This document shows, piece after piece, positions 27,985 to 37,790 of a stretch of DNA of 64,000 nucleotides. The notes below the pieces were generated by a model. The model was not told where the DNA came from. It worked only from the letters and a program-made list of their open reading frames with translations, and did no database searches. The stretch spans positions 186,305 through 250,304 of the forward strand of contig JALMQS010000409.1 in NCBI GenBank assembly GCA_024734495.1, read 5' to 3'. A program made the position numbers and the translations under genes. The stretch comes from Forficula auricularia. Lineage: Eukaryota; Arthropoda; Insecta; Dermaptera; Forficulidae. Every line of letters begins with the position of its first letter. Within the stretch, counting starts at the first letter, position 1.

Positions 27985-28580
27985 GTTTTTTTTTTTTTTT
28001 TTTATATAAAGATACTGATACAAGAAGAAGTTGCACCAAGAAGGTACAACCTCTGTAGTCCGTGGTGGACCCTTGTAACGTGAAGATAAGGGGAGATTTA
28101 GTGATTGGATAGAAGTCGAAGGTATCTGTGGATGCAGGTCTTGAAAGATTGAAGGTCATAAGTTGCTGGAAAGACGGTCGGGGGAAGAGAGTTCCAGTCT
28201 CTAGATATCATGGGGATAAATGAATTGGCGAATGCGTTTGTTCGATTAGTATCCAGTTTAAGCAGGTAGGGGTGTTGAGTTTTAGAAAATCGTGTATTTC
28301 GCGCAAATGAAGCCCTTGGTGGGATTATCGATTTAATTTCGTCAGAACAAAAGCCATGGTAGTATCTATAAAAAAGGGAAAGGGCGGAGACAGATCTACG
28401 ATGGGCTAGGGAGTCGAGAGTGTCAGTTAATGTAGGATCGCCTATCAGTCTGATAGCTCGTCTCTGAATTCCGTCCAGGGTTTCAAGAGAATACTTGGGG
28501 GCCCCTCTCCACAAATGCGAGCAATATTCAAGACAGGAGCGAATTTGAGCCTTGTATAATATAAGGAGTTGAGTGGGGGT
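27985..28580 (-). mobile_element. 5'-truncated CR1-like LINE insertion with poly(A)
   Basis: Coding remainder from about 28578 to 28098: LLILYKAQIRSCLEYCSHLW, RRAIRLIGDPTLTDTLDSLA, HRRSVSALSLFYRYYHGFCS, PRASFARNTRFSKTQHPYLL, DWNSLPPTVFPATYDLQSFK, ending ..YLRLLSNH and a stop at 28098. This is the C-terminal RT region of CR1-type LINEs and is uninterrupted. A 3' UTR follows (GTTGTACCTTCTTGGTGCAA) and an A run ends at about 27988. Severe 5' truncation is normal for LINEs. The target is preserved uninterrupted at about 47364. Confidence 0.85.
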
Positions 28581-28583
28581 GAA

Positions 28584-29032
28584 AAATGTTTATTTACAAC
28601 TACTCTTTGTTTACAATAACAATAATAATTCTAACAAAAACATAAACAAATATACTCTACAACATCTCCCTTTTTCTGAAAGAAACTATATTTTATATTA
28701 GTTTTTTGATATGAACAGAATTTCTTCTATAGCACCTTTTATCTTCCGTTTCAACAATATACGATCTGGGTTGTTTTAACTTTGTTCTAATTATTGCAGG
28801 TTTCCAAATTTTACTGTTAATGTCTTGAACCAACACCTTTTCTCCAATATTCTTTTTGAACAGCTAAACTTTTGGTCATATCTTCAAATACACTTTTAGG
28901 AACTAAATTTGGTTTAAAGTTCTTAAAAGAAATGGGTAATTTTGATTGATTAAAAGGAATGGGTAATTTGATGAGGTATTTAAATGAGTCCATATATTCC
29001 AAATTTACACCATTGAGATAGATCGGACTTAA
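28584..29032 (-). pseudogene. Gypsy pol C-terminus fragment (deleted copy)
   Basis: Nearly identical to 47363-47770: same LTR-like TGTTGTAGAGTATATTTG sequence, same end of integrase (SKLPISFKNFKPNLVPKSVF, EDMTKSLAVQKEY). A 53-bp piece present at 47618-47670 is missing here, shifting the frame, and the 5' part is lost beyond about 28950 where a 20-bp duplication (AAAAGGAATGGGTAATTTGA) occurs. A dead paralogue of the element at 47.4 kb. Confidence 0.75.
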
Positions 29033-29892
29033 TTAATTAACCCTTCTCCACCCACCCCCAAATGCATTACTTTAGATTTCGTACAATTTATAAATAGTTC
29101 ATTCATATTTATTCAAAGCTCAATAAACCGCTGATTGAAATAAGGGAACAACAATATAGCAACCTTTATTGACTGTGAATTATACATAAATATTTTATCT
29201 GCTATTTGACTTGGGATAAATTATTCAAGTCAACTTATTATATTTCTATTCAGACAAACATTATAGTCAATAAGCAAAATTAAAAAAAATATTCCTATTG
29301 GTCAATTAATTAAACACAATGCTCATGATATATTGATTTAATTGCAATTGTGAACCGAATGCTAATTTCATTTGCTAATGGAATTGATAGTTGCGGTTGA
29401 CACCATTGGTGAATGGCAACCAAATCCGAAGGCAAAGACTCGGTTGCATTAAGCTCTGGTTGATTGAGTTGGCCACAAATCTATTTAGCGCCAGCTTGAA
29501 AGTTCAGCCTTCGAATACGATTACATCTGCGCTATCCGTTCATCCTAAAGGCTTTTGTTTTTAGAGACTTGGCACGTATGAACATAAAACGTAATTTGTG
29601 AGTAAAATTTAATGCAACTAATTATTTAACTTTTTTGCAATTTCAACATGTCATTGTAATTAATAACACATTAGAAAATCTACAAACTCAACCATATGTC
29701 CGTCCACATGTTGATTTAAATTCTGAACCTGTAAAGTCTTAACGAGAAAGCTTAAAATTTTTTATTTGATGGAAAAATAAGAGGAATAATAGTGTATCTA
29801 TATACATTTATTTACCAGGTTTATGCATATTAAATGAGCCTTTTTAATGAAAATAAAAACACTTTTTATAAATAGGAAAGAAAAAAAATATT
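29033..29892. other. No recognisable gene
   Basis: 29340-29580 is more balanced in composition than its surroundings and could be old single-copy DNA, but it has no frame or motif that I can name. Confidence 0.4.
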
Positions 29893-30114
29893 TTATTCAA
29901 AGTACTCTCCTTCACTTTTGACCACCTTTCTGACAATCGGTGGATCCCCTTCCAAAAAAAAACAAAAAAAACTGATGGTCTTTAGAAGAAAACCATTCAT
30001 TAACCCATTTTTCGACTTCTTCGTAAGTTTTAAGTGCTGCTCTTTAAATATGTGGCCCATCGACAAAAACAGGTGAAACAAACAATACAAACATTTATTA
30101 ATTACCAACTCCAT
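29893..30114 (-). pseudogene. Mariner-type transposase C-terminal remnant
   Basis: The frame ends EGDPPIVRKVVKSEGEYFE with a stop at 29893. The pattern L-x-x-R-x-x-K-V-V-x-S-x-G-x-Y-F-E is the usual C-terminus of mariner-family transposases. Upstream the similarity is weak (NGFLLKT) and the catalytic triad is not present. TTTTATTCAAAGTACTCTCC just behind the stop also fits the 3' part of a mariner. Assignment rests on about 25 residues. Confidence 0.45.
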
Positions 30115-33100
30115 ATATCAATTAGTTCTTCTTTCAGTTCGTTATTATCTGCCATTTCATCAGGATTCAGATACTGATTCTTAATGAATATACCTACAGG
30201 TAGTTAAAAAAATATACAATTTTAATAACGTGATTTTTAATTGGATCGAAAAAAGGCCAATCATTCCAGAATTCAATTTTTAATTATAATCCTTTTTCTT
30301 AGCACCCACGAGAATGTTTTTTTGCACCCTAAGTAACTTCCTATGATATTGAATCTTATAAATGAAATAAGAATGAATAATAATTTGCGTTTTTCGATCT
30401 AAGTCTTTAAGCTTTTATTTAGCCTTTTTTTTTTTTATTCCAAAATATTTAATACATTGTAAATCAATTATAAATGAAGTATTACTATATTCGATTGTTA
30501 TTCTGGTAAATTTAAGGAGTTTCGAAACCATTTATCTATCCAGGCGATCAGTTGAAATTTCCAATGCAAGCTTTTAACTTTTAAACATTAACATATGAAA
30601 GAAAAAAATATATACAAATAATTAAAAATTTTAAAATATAATTATTAGATTTTTACAAAATGTAAGTTGTATTACTGAATTGATACACAAAATTTCAAAT
30701 TTTTGGTATTACTTTCAGTTCGTTCTCGAAACTCCTTAAAGCGTAGTGAACAAAATCAATCGTGCGAGTAGTTAAGCTCCAAGTAACTATTCGAGTAGCT
30801 AAAGACTGAATACGAAGGTACCTAAAAACCCTTCTAGATCTTGTAGGATTGATTAATTTGTGAATGAAGGGAGAGAGAGGATCTAGAAGTAATGGACCCG
30901 TATGTATTTACGAAAGAATTGAATTGGCATTTCTCCAAGAGTAGTTACCCCTGCCCGGAACTCCAAGACAATTCTATCTGAGAAACGAGCTTGGGACCAG
31001 TTCTGCCATTCATTTTCCAAATTATTCCTTATAATTTCCTTCCAATATAATTTTTCTCTTCCTATTCTCTATGACATTAACCGAGGCCATAGCAAGCTAC
31101 ATTAATAAAATGGAACTGAGACAACAAATCGGGAAAACTTGAATGTTTATAAGGTAAACTCTACCTTTTCTATTCTCTACCTATATAATTAAAGCTTTTG
31201 TAAAAGTTATCCTTCCATATATGGTATAATTGATATGCCTTCCATATGCCACAAGCTCTTGAGTATTTCATCGACTGGACTCGCCTAGCTCATACGCAGC
31301 TTTCATTCTTTTGCGTGCAATCTGTTGCCTAAATACAGGCGCACACACGAATTGAAGACACAGATGTATAGAGAGATAGGATCTTTTGACAAATACTCAA
31401 TGATTCACACAATGCTTTTAAACTGCGAAAAGTGGTACAGAATAAGCCGCTTTATTCATCAAGTCCTCAGGTCCAAAGACGAAGAAGATAAAAATATATG
31501 TGTAAAAAAAGGCCAAGTTCGATTAATAAAAACCTTTTGTCAGAAAAAGTAGTGAAATCTTACTAATTTCAACATCATCACTGCGTAAATGCATTATTAC
31601 CAAGGCTTTACTAGTATGCCAAATTTCAGCATTCTAAGACCAACGAAAATATTTTAGAATTTTGATGAGTGAGTGACTAAAGACTATCTTTGGTTTCTTG
31701 TAACTTGGATGGTATAAGCAATAGAAATATGAAATTTGGTAATTTGGTTAATCTTATGGACCAGTATTGTGGGAAAAAATTCAGTCATGTACTGGTTTTC
31801 AGTGCGAAGTTACAGAGGCGTCAAAATGGCTCGAGTTACTTCCTGTAAAGGGTAGTCTAGCAGTGCACGCCCGCTTGAATCGAACATTGCTGGGGCACTG
31901 CTCTGCGTCCAGATTCGTACCTGAAATTGGCTAGCTGTTTCTTGAATATATTGTTTTTTATATAAACCAATACATCTGGTCCATTGGAACTAAACCTTGT
32001 TAAGGTATCTAGAACCAATAACCAACTCATACCACCATTTTGCCATATTTATTGACCGTGGTTATTACAAACGAAGAGATCATTGGATTCTTTTGTTCTT
32101 TCTGGGCCAGGGAGAAGAAAACTCATTCTCTATATAAGCTACCATATACTTTCAATTACGTAGTTTTCAAAAAGTTGAGTTCGTTTTAACGTTAAGTAGA
32201 TTCAGAAGAACTTTATTTTTTAGTTAAAAAAACTGGATGATGATTAATTATCGTTCATTCTCATATACAAATTTTTTTTCTGTGAATTAAAGGATGAAAA
32301 TATTAATAAAAATAATTTTTCGACCATAACTTGAGACTTCTCTATAAATAGGAAACTTTTATCTTCCTATATTAACCTATACTGGTTCACAATTTAAATC
32401 AAAACATATACCATTTAATTAATCTACTCATTTATTCTATTAGTGTAGTGAATTTTCTAAAGCTAACTGGAATTTCTCCACAGAAATGGCATTCAAGAGC
32501 GCCTCTTTCAGATTCCAACCCGAATCTACATTTGTGATAAAAACTAGTTTTTAAAGATAATGATAAATGCAAATATATTAGATAATCTCATAAAACACCT
32601 TTGCGACTATTCTCTATAGTATTCGAAAATGAAATGTACGAATAAGCAGGAGAGATATTTCTCTTCATCATAATTACAGATTATTAATCAATGTAATTAA
32701 TCAATCATAATTGAATTAAATCACAATGCTGTTCTCCTATTATATCAGCATATGAATACAGATTGAGATATAGCTGGGCTTATGGCCATCTGACACACGT
32801 GACAAATGTCCCACGAGGACTAGCTTAATCAAAAGATTTCAAATTATCTAGAAATCTAAGCTATGCTTGCCTTTTTATTAAAAAAAATAAATTTTCTTCC
32901 ATTCTTTTTAAGGAGGTCCTTTCGCTCCAGTTGAGTCAAAAGAAGTATAGTATCTAATATTGAATAAAATAAGTTAAAATACAAATGAAAAATAATAGAA
33001 TTAAAAAAATAAATAGTATGAAAGCCGTAAATGTTTGAAATAAAAACAATCATATAAAAAAATAATTAAATACAAAAGTTAGTTTGATTTATTCAAATCA

Positions 33101-33230
33101 GCTGATAAAAGGCATGACTTTTCGAAACTGTAATTCCAAAACCAAATTTCTCAAAATAATTTTATGAAATCAAATTAAAGAAGGGGTCCTATATGTTTGA
33201 TGCAAATAATTAAACATATATATATATGGT
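30115..33230. other. About 3.1 kb without a recognisable gene
   Basis: AT-rich. 31600-31960 has a block (ATGCCAAATTTCAGCATTCT, GAGTGAGTGACTAAAGACTA) in the style of another block at 60850-61310 (ATGCCAAATTTTAGCAACCT), suggesting an old repeat family. Frames at 31325-31552 and 32856-33053 have no recognised similarity. No tRNA or other RNA seen. Confidence 0.4.
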
Positions 33231-33237
33231 ATATATA

Positions 33238-33330
33238 AGCTGCGTCAGGCGTGCCTCCGGCACGCCCTCTACATCTTGGCCCTCCGGGCAGGTGGCCCTG
33301 GCGGGCAGCGTCTCGAGACGGCCAAAAGTT
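33238..33330. other. GC-rich hairpin patch
   Basis: GGCGTGCCTCCGGCACGCC is a perfect 8-bp hairpin around CTC; GCCCTCCGGGC follows. Surrounding DNA is AT-rich and a (TA)n run precedes it. Probably the end of a transposon, but I cannot say which. Confidence 0.35.
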
Positions 33331-33984
33331 TATTTTCAATATAATTTTGTACAACTGTATTTTAATTAAATATATTTCATTAATTAAAAATCAGCTCCAA
33401 AAAATAATAAAAAAAAAACATTTTTTATAGATTGTAGATATTATTTATTTTGAGCAAATTTAACAAAACATTGATATTTAGGTACTAACTAAATTTTTTT
33501 ATATAAAAATTTCATCTATTACATTTTTATTTAAATTTAGACAATGATCTTAACACATTTTCATTAGGGCATTAATTAATTTTTTGAATTTAGGAGGGAA
33601 CACTTACATATATATTCCTCCGTTCGAATATATAAGGCTCTTCAATAGTAATTAATGTTTAGAACAATGAAATTCATTGATTCAAAATTTGTCATGGTTT
33701 AAATTTGTTTAAAATGTAATTTTTTTAATAAAAATAAATGTTTGATGTGTGTTTTAATGTAAAATTGAATGTAAAATTTCTTTCCGACAGGCTCAGGTTA
33801 GCCAACTAATAATAAAATAATCACATTTAAAAATATAAATTTTCCTTTTTACTTAAGAGAGAATGGTGTATTTCTGTGAAACATACCTAGAATTTTATAT
33901 TATAGATTATATATAAAACAAGAATAACTTTTGGAAAACATAAAACGAAGAATCAAAAGTCTGATAAGGGTAATATATTGGTGA
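33331..33984. other. AT-rich spacer
   Basis: Nothing supported. Confidence 0.4.
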
Positions 33985-34848
33985 TTATGAATAGAAATAT
34001 TCATCATCCGAATCTTCTTCTGCAGATTCAATTGTGACCCGATCCTGTGAAACGATCAACGTGGCAATCGGAGTGGCGGATGCAGGAGTGAACGGGCAAG
34101 ATGGCTCGTCCGGATATTCATCATCCGAATCTTCTTCTGCAGATTCAATTGTGACCCGATCCTGTGAAACGATCAACGTGGCAATCGGAGTGGCGGATGC
34201 AGGAGTGAACGGGCAAGATGGCTCGTCCGGATATTCATCATCCGAATCTTCTTCTGCAGATTCAATTGTGACCCGATCCTGTGAAACGATCAACGTGGCA
34301 ATCGGAGTGGCGGATGCAGGAGTGAACGGGCAAGATGGCTCGTCCGGATATTCATCATCCGAATCTTCTTCTGCAGATTCAATTGTGACCCGATCCTGTG
34401 AAACGATCAACGTGGCAATCGGAGTGGCGGATGCAGGAGTGAACGGGCAAGATGGCTCGTCCGGATATTCATCATCCGAATCTTCTTCTGCAGATTCAAT
34501 TGTGACCCGATCCTGTGAAACGATCAACGTGGCAATCGGAGTGGCGGATGCAGGAGTGAACGGGCAAGATGGCTCGTCCGGATATTCATCATCCGAATCT
34601 TCTTCTGCAGATTCAATTGTGACCCGATCCTGTGAAACGATCAACGTGGCAATCGGAGTGGCGGATGCAGGAGTGAACGGGCAAATATGCTGCTCAGACG
34701 ATTGATCGTTTTCCTCCCATTCTTCTAAATTGTTTATTGGAGAACTACAACTTTCTGATGAAGAGGTTTCTTCTGTAACTTCAGATATCTCTACTTCTTG
34801 GATAAGAGAATGGTCAATGTCAATATGCGGCTCAGACGATTGATCGTT
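33985..34848 (-). CDS. Acidic-repeat ORF built from a 117-bp tandem array
   Basis: Open for 288 codons from after a TAA (34849-34851) to the stop at 33985, but without an ATG. The N-terminal 55 codons are unique and acidic (EVEISEVTEETSSSES, EEWEEND). Then 5.9 copies of a 39-residue unit follow: SQDRVTIESAEEDSDDEY, PDEPSCPFTP, ASATPIATL. All units look identical at DNA level. It ends DDEYFYS. Low complexity, S/D/E-rich with many potential CK2 sites; no known domain. It may be an exon, a retro-copy, or a repeat that happens to be open. The opposite strand is also open through the array because the unit length is divisible by three. Confidence 0.45.
   Translation of the reverse strand, partial: NDQSSEPHIDIDHSLIQEVEISEVTEETSSSESCSSPINNLEEWEENDQSSEQHICPFTPASATPIATLIVSQDRVTIESAEEDSDDEYPDEPSCPFTPASATPIATLIVSQDRVTIESAEEDSDDEYPDEPSCPFTPASATPIATLIVSQDRVTIESAEEDSDDEYPDEPSCPFTPASATPIATLIVSQDRVTIESAEEDSDDEYPDEPSCPFTPASATPIATLIVSQDRVTIESAEEDSDDEYPDEPSCPFTPASATPIATLIVSQDRVTIESAEEDSDDEYFYS
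33999..34684. repeat. 117-bp tandem array, 5.9 identical units
   Basis: TGCAGATTCAATTGTGACCC recurs at 34021, 34138, 34255, 34372, 34489 and 34606, exactly 117 bp apart. I see no differences between units. Further outward, ATGC(G/T)GCTCAGACGATTGATCG occurs twice (34686 and 34825), so an outer piece is duplicated as well. A single 1.6-unit relative is at 10554-10743. Confidence 0.95.
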
Positions 34849-35700
34849 TTATCGTTTATAAAAACGATCGTTTTATAAAAACAATCAATAAAATGTTTTC
34901 TTTTCTATATCTATAAGATATATATATCATTCCCGTCTAATGCTTTCCTGATTAGACTATGCTAAACTTGTCCAAACTTGTCAGCGCATGCCTTTATATG
35001 AGTTGTTCCAAAAACTCCCATAAATTATTATCAATTGAAAAAGATACAATCCATTCCATGCTCTGCATGACAAGTGTCAGCGCCTGTCCTTATATTCTGT
35101 TCTAAAAACTCCTAATGTTTCATAGGACGGCACAGGCCGCTAATTTTCGGTCGCTGCCGGCGTCCCTTCCTTGGCTAATTGAATTCGACCACCTAGGTCA
35201 ATCAAAAAAGTTATGCAATCTTAATCAGTTCAGAGACCGCTAATTGGTTACCGTACCGCTCGCTCTCTCTGGAAAGTTTCGAAATATATATTTTTATTAT
35301 TTATTTATTAATTTTTCATTAATTATCAATCATCAATTAATTAATAAATAAAAAATCTTTGAAAATGCCAATGAATATGTATTTCTTTATGCATATCGTT
35401 CTATATATTCTCATTTCAATGGTAGCCAAAAGTTTATTTATATATTTCCAATTGTCTATAAATAAGTTTGGTGGGTCTTAATTTATTTGATTTAAGAAAT
35501 GAAATTTGCTATGTTTTTGGGGAAAATTAAAATTGCATAGGTAAATATATTATATTTTTTAGATATGGTAATTTTAAATTATGTCATTTAATTTTTTCCT
35601 ATAAGTATAGGTAACATATATCATATATAATCATTTAGGGGTGTAGGGTCAAAAAATTTGTACCTAGCCAAATATTGTATACATAACCAGCGGGCTCCTA
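34849..35700. other. No recognisable gene
   Basis: Includes a moderately GC-rich block at 35128-35275 (GGCCGCTAATTTTCGGTCGC). TTGTCAGCGCATGCCTTTAT at about 34979 and GTGTCAGCGCCTGTCCTTAT at about 35075 look like a short diverged direct repeat. No gene. Confidence 0.4.
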
Positions 35701-35704
35701 GAAG

Positions 35705-35795
35705 TTCTTTTTTTTTTCATAAAAATGATGAGAGAAGGAGTTACACCAAAAAGGTGAAACCTAAAGGATTCCACTAATCATTTATCTTTTTTCTC
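35705..35795 (-). repeat. CR1-like LINE 3' tail
   Basis: Minus strand: TTTCACCTTTTTGGTGTAAC, TCCTTCTCTCATCATTTTTA, then a run of A. Same 3' UTR end as at 28000 and 3885. It directly follows the zinc-finger fragment. Confidence 0.55.
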
Positions 35796-35945
35796 TCATT
35801 GTATGTATCATTAATGCTTTGTGAGATCCGATTTAGCGTTTTTTACAATGATCACATCCAAAAGGCTTTTCCCAGGAATGTATCAGAAAATGATTATCGA
35901 GACTATTCTTATGTTCAAATTTTTTGGGACACCTAGTACATTTTA
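35796..35945 (-). pseudogene. C2H2 zinc-finger fragment
   Basis: Reads CTRCPKKFEHKNSLDNHFLI, then HSWEKPFGCDHCKK. The first finger is C-x2-C-x12-H-x4-H and the linker HSWEKPF is the normal HTGEKPF type. A second finger starts CDHC and, after a 1-nt frame change near 35842, continues with KSDLTKH. The frame therefore stops inside finger 2. It is fused in frame to the LINE RT upstream and followed by a LINE-type 3' tail. Confidence 0.65.
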
Positions 35946-36375
35946 CTTGTCTTCCATCGAGGTGGAGGGAGGCGTTTCCGTGTGCTTGGCGGCTAAAGAC
36001 CATACATTTTGTTTTTGCTATATTGATGTTAAAAAAGCCTGCTTTGATTCCAATTTGTGAAATTTTATTTAGAAGTAGTTGAAGGACTTCTATGTTTTCA
36101 GACAGGATCACAGTGTCATCGGCATATTTAATTGTACTAACCGGTACGCCATTTATTTTCACCCCAGATCCAGTTCTTCCGTGGCCTCCTTAAAAATTAT
36201 GTCAGCGTAGAGATTAAATAAAAGGGAAGAGAGAATGCATCCTTAGCGGACTCCTCTCTTAATCTCGATTCCCGTTGTTGTGGATTTTCCTACCCTGACT
36301 TCGGCGTATTGTCGCCAGTACAGATTTTTTATGATACGGACGTCTTTAACGTCCACATACAATACTTGACCATAC
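35946..36375 (-). pseudogene. LINE RT fragment with YADD box
   Basis: Minus frames: VRIIKNLYWRQYAEVRVG, GIEIKRGVR, GCILSSLLFNLYADIIFKEA, then KINGVPVSTIKYADDTVILS and GFFNINIAKTKCMVFSRQ. This is RT palm motifs 4-6 including catalytic YADD. Two stops (after GVR and before KING) break it. It runs directly into the zinc-finger sequence without a stop, making one 109-codon chimeric frame (35833-36162). Confidence 0.7.
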
Positions 36376-37221
36376 CCATGGTAAAGTAAAAAAAAATAAA
36401 TTATTATTTTTATTTACTTCCATTATTTCGATATCCAAGTATGAATTCAGTTTTATTTTTTAACCATTTTCACTGCTGGTTTTTAATCATCGCCCTGCAA
36501 AGTTTTATAGCAGCTGTTAAATTTTCATTTATCGCTCGATACGAGCTGTGTATATGTGCATATCTATCTTATCACTGGCAAACTAATTGAAAATAAAATT
36601 ATAAAGGGCAAATGGAGCCACAAATCAGCAGAGCAAGCAAAAACATCCCCCCCAGCAGAGTGTCTGTTTGATGGAGGCCGATGTGGTGGTGGTGGCTCGT
36701 CGGCAAACTGTTGCGCCACTTGGGCTTTCTGCGCTTTATTCACATATGCACATAGAGATGGGAGCGAAAGCCATAAAACGCTTTCAGCATTTACGAATGT
36801 TTTGAGATGATTTTTCGACACACTCTGGATGAAGGAGATAACAACCCACACACCCGCTACACTGTCGAACGCTGAATTCGCCCAGAAAAGCGCCAGTTGT
36901 TTGCAACAGGGAAATACGACAACCCTGGGGAGGTGTAATTTATCGAGCCCGAAGAGTGCGACTTTTATTATCTTCTGGTTAGAGAGAGAAATAAATCCTT
37001 ACCTCATTCTCTCTCATGTGTAACAAGGGGCAAACGAACTCGTTTTTCTATAGTTTTCCTATATTCAGTTTTATTTCTAAAAATAAACCCAAGGATGGGA
37101 AAGTTAGACTTTTTTGATCAAGACATAAAATACCAACTAAATAAAATATTAAAGCGCAAATCCTGAGAATGACATTTTGTATAATTGTCCAAACTTGAGT
37201 AAATAAAAGTTAATAATTTTT
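36376..37221. other. No recognisable gene
   Basis: 36600-36960 has balanced composition, a GGTGGTGGTGGC run and overlapping frames on both strands that do not match known families. It could be old single-copy DNA such as a conserved noncoding region or a decayed exon. Confidence 0.35.
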
Positions 37222-37785
37222 ACTTTATCCAATGCAAAGCATGGGTAAAGTATTGTAATCGCTCTCGGGGCAAGCGTGGCTTCAAAGGGTCCTCAGGTAA
37301 AGACTACGGAACCCATGGACTCAATTAAAGTCACAAATTGTAGTATTCAATTAGGTTGAATTTTAGCACGTGACGGTTTTGCCAAAAATTACAAGGGGTC
37401 TCGTCGAGAGGCCAAAAAGTGCGATTTTTTCATTTAGTGCGTGCGGATGGATGTATGAATGGATGGATGTATGTATGGATGTATGTATGTATGTCTGTTA
37501 TCGCTTTTTTGGCCCACGATTTTTTCCACACCGTTGCACCGATTGAAATGAAATTGAAAACCTACCATTAGTTTAACAAAATGAAGCGCTGATTAGTTTT
37601 TGGTACATATCGGCCCACAAACATTAGTACTTTATTTCAGTACTTTTTTAGTTTTTTCTAAATATCTTGAAAATGACTTAACCAATTTTGATGAAATTTA
37701 ATATCCTAATTAAGTACCTTGGGGACCACAAAAAAGGTTAAATAAAGTTTTTAGTAAAATTATATTTTAAAGTACTTTACTCTAG
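37222..37785. repeat. Dispersed repeat A, copy 2
   Basis: Matches 1731-2262 over its length; contains an expanded GGATG(T/G)ATG microsatellite at 37445-37495. Confidence 0.7.
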
Positions 37786-37790
37786 AGTAA

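Noticed and set aside
29893..30114. Complete mariner transposase
   Set aside because: Only the C-terminal 25 residues match; no catalytic triad or terminal repeats, so it was listed as a remnant.
33999..34684. CRISPR-like periodicity
   Set aside because: Units are contiguous and identical without variable spacers; it is a tandem repeat in eukaryotic DNA.
34034..34705. Plus-strand 223-codon frame across the 117-bp array
   Set aside because: It is the complement of the minus frame; both are open only because the unit has no stop in either frame. The minus frame was preferred because it extends into unique sequence and is the one shared with the 10.6-kb copy up to its stop.
36556..36851. Overlapping frames on both strands near 36.7 kb
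   Set aside because: Neither shows a domain; open because of balanced composition.
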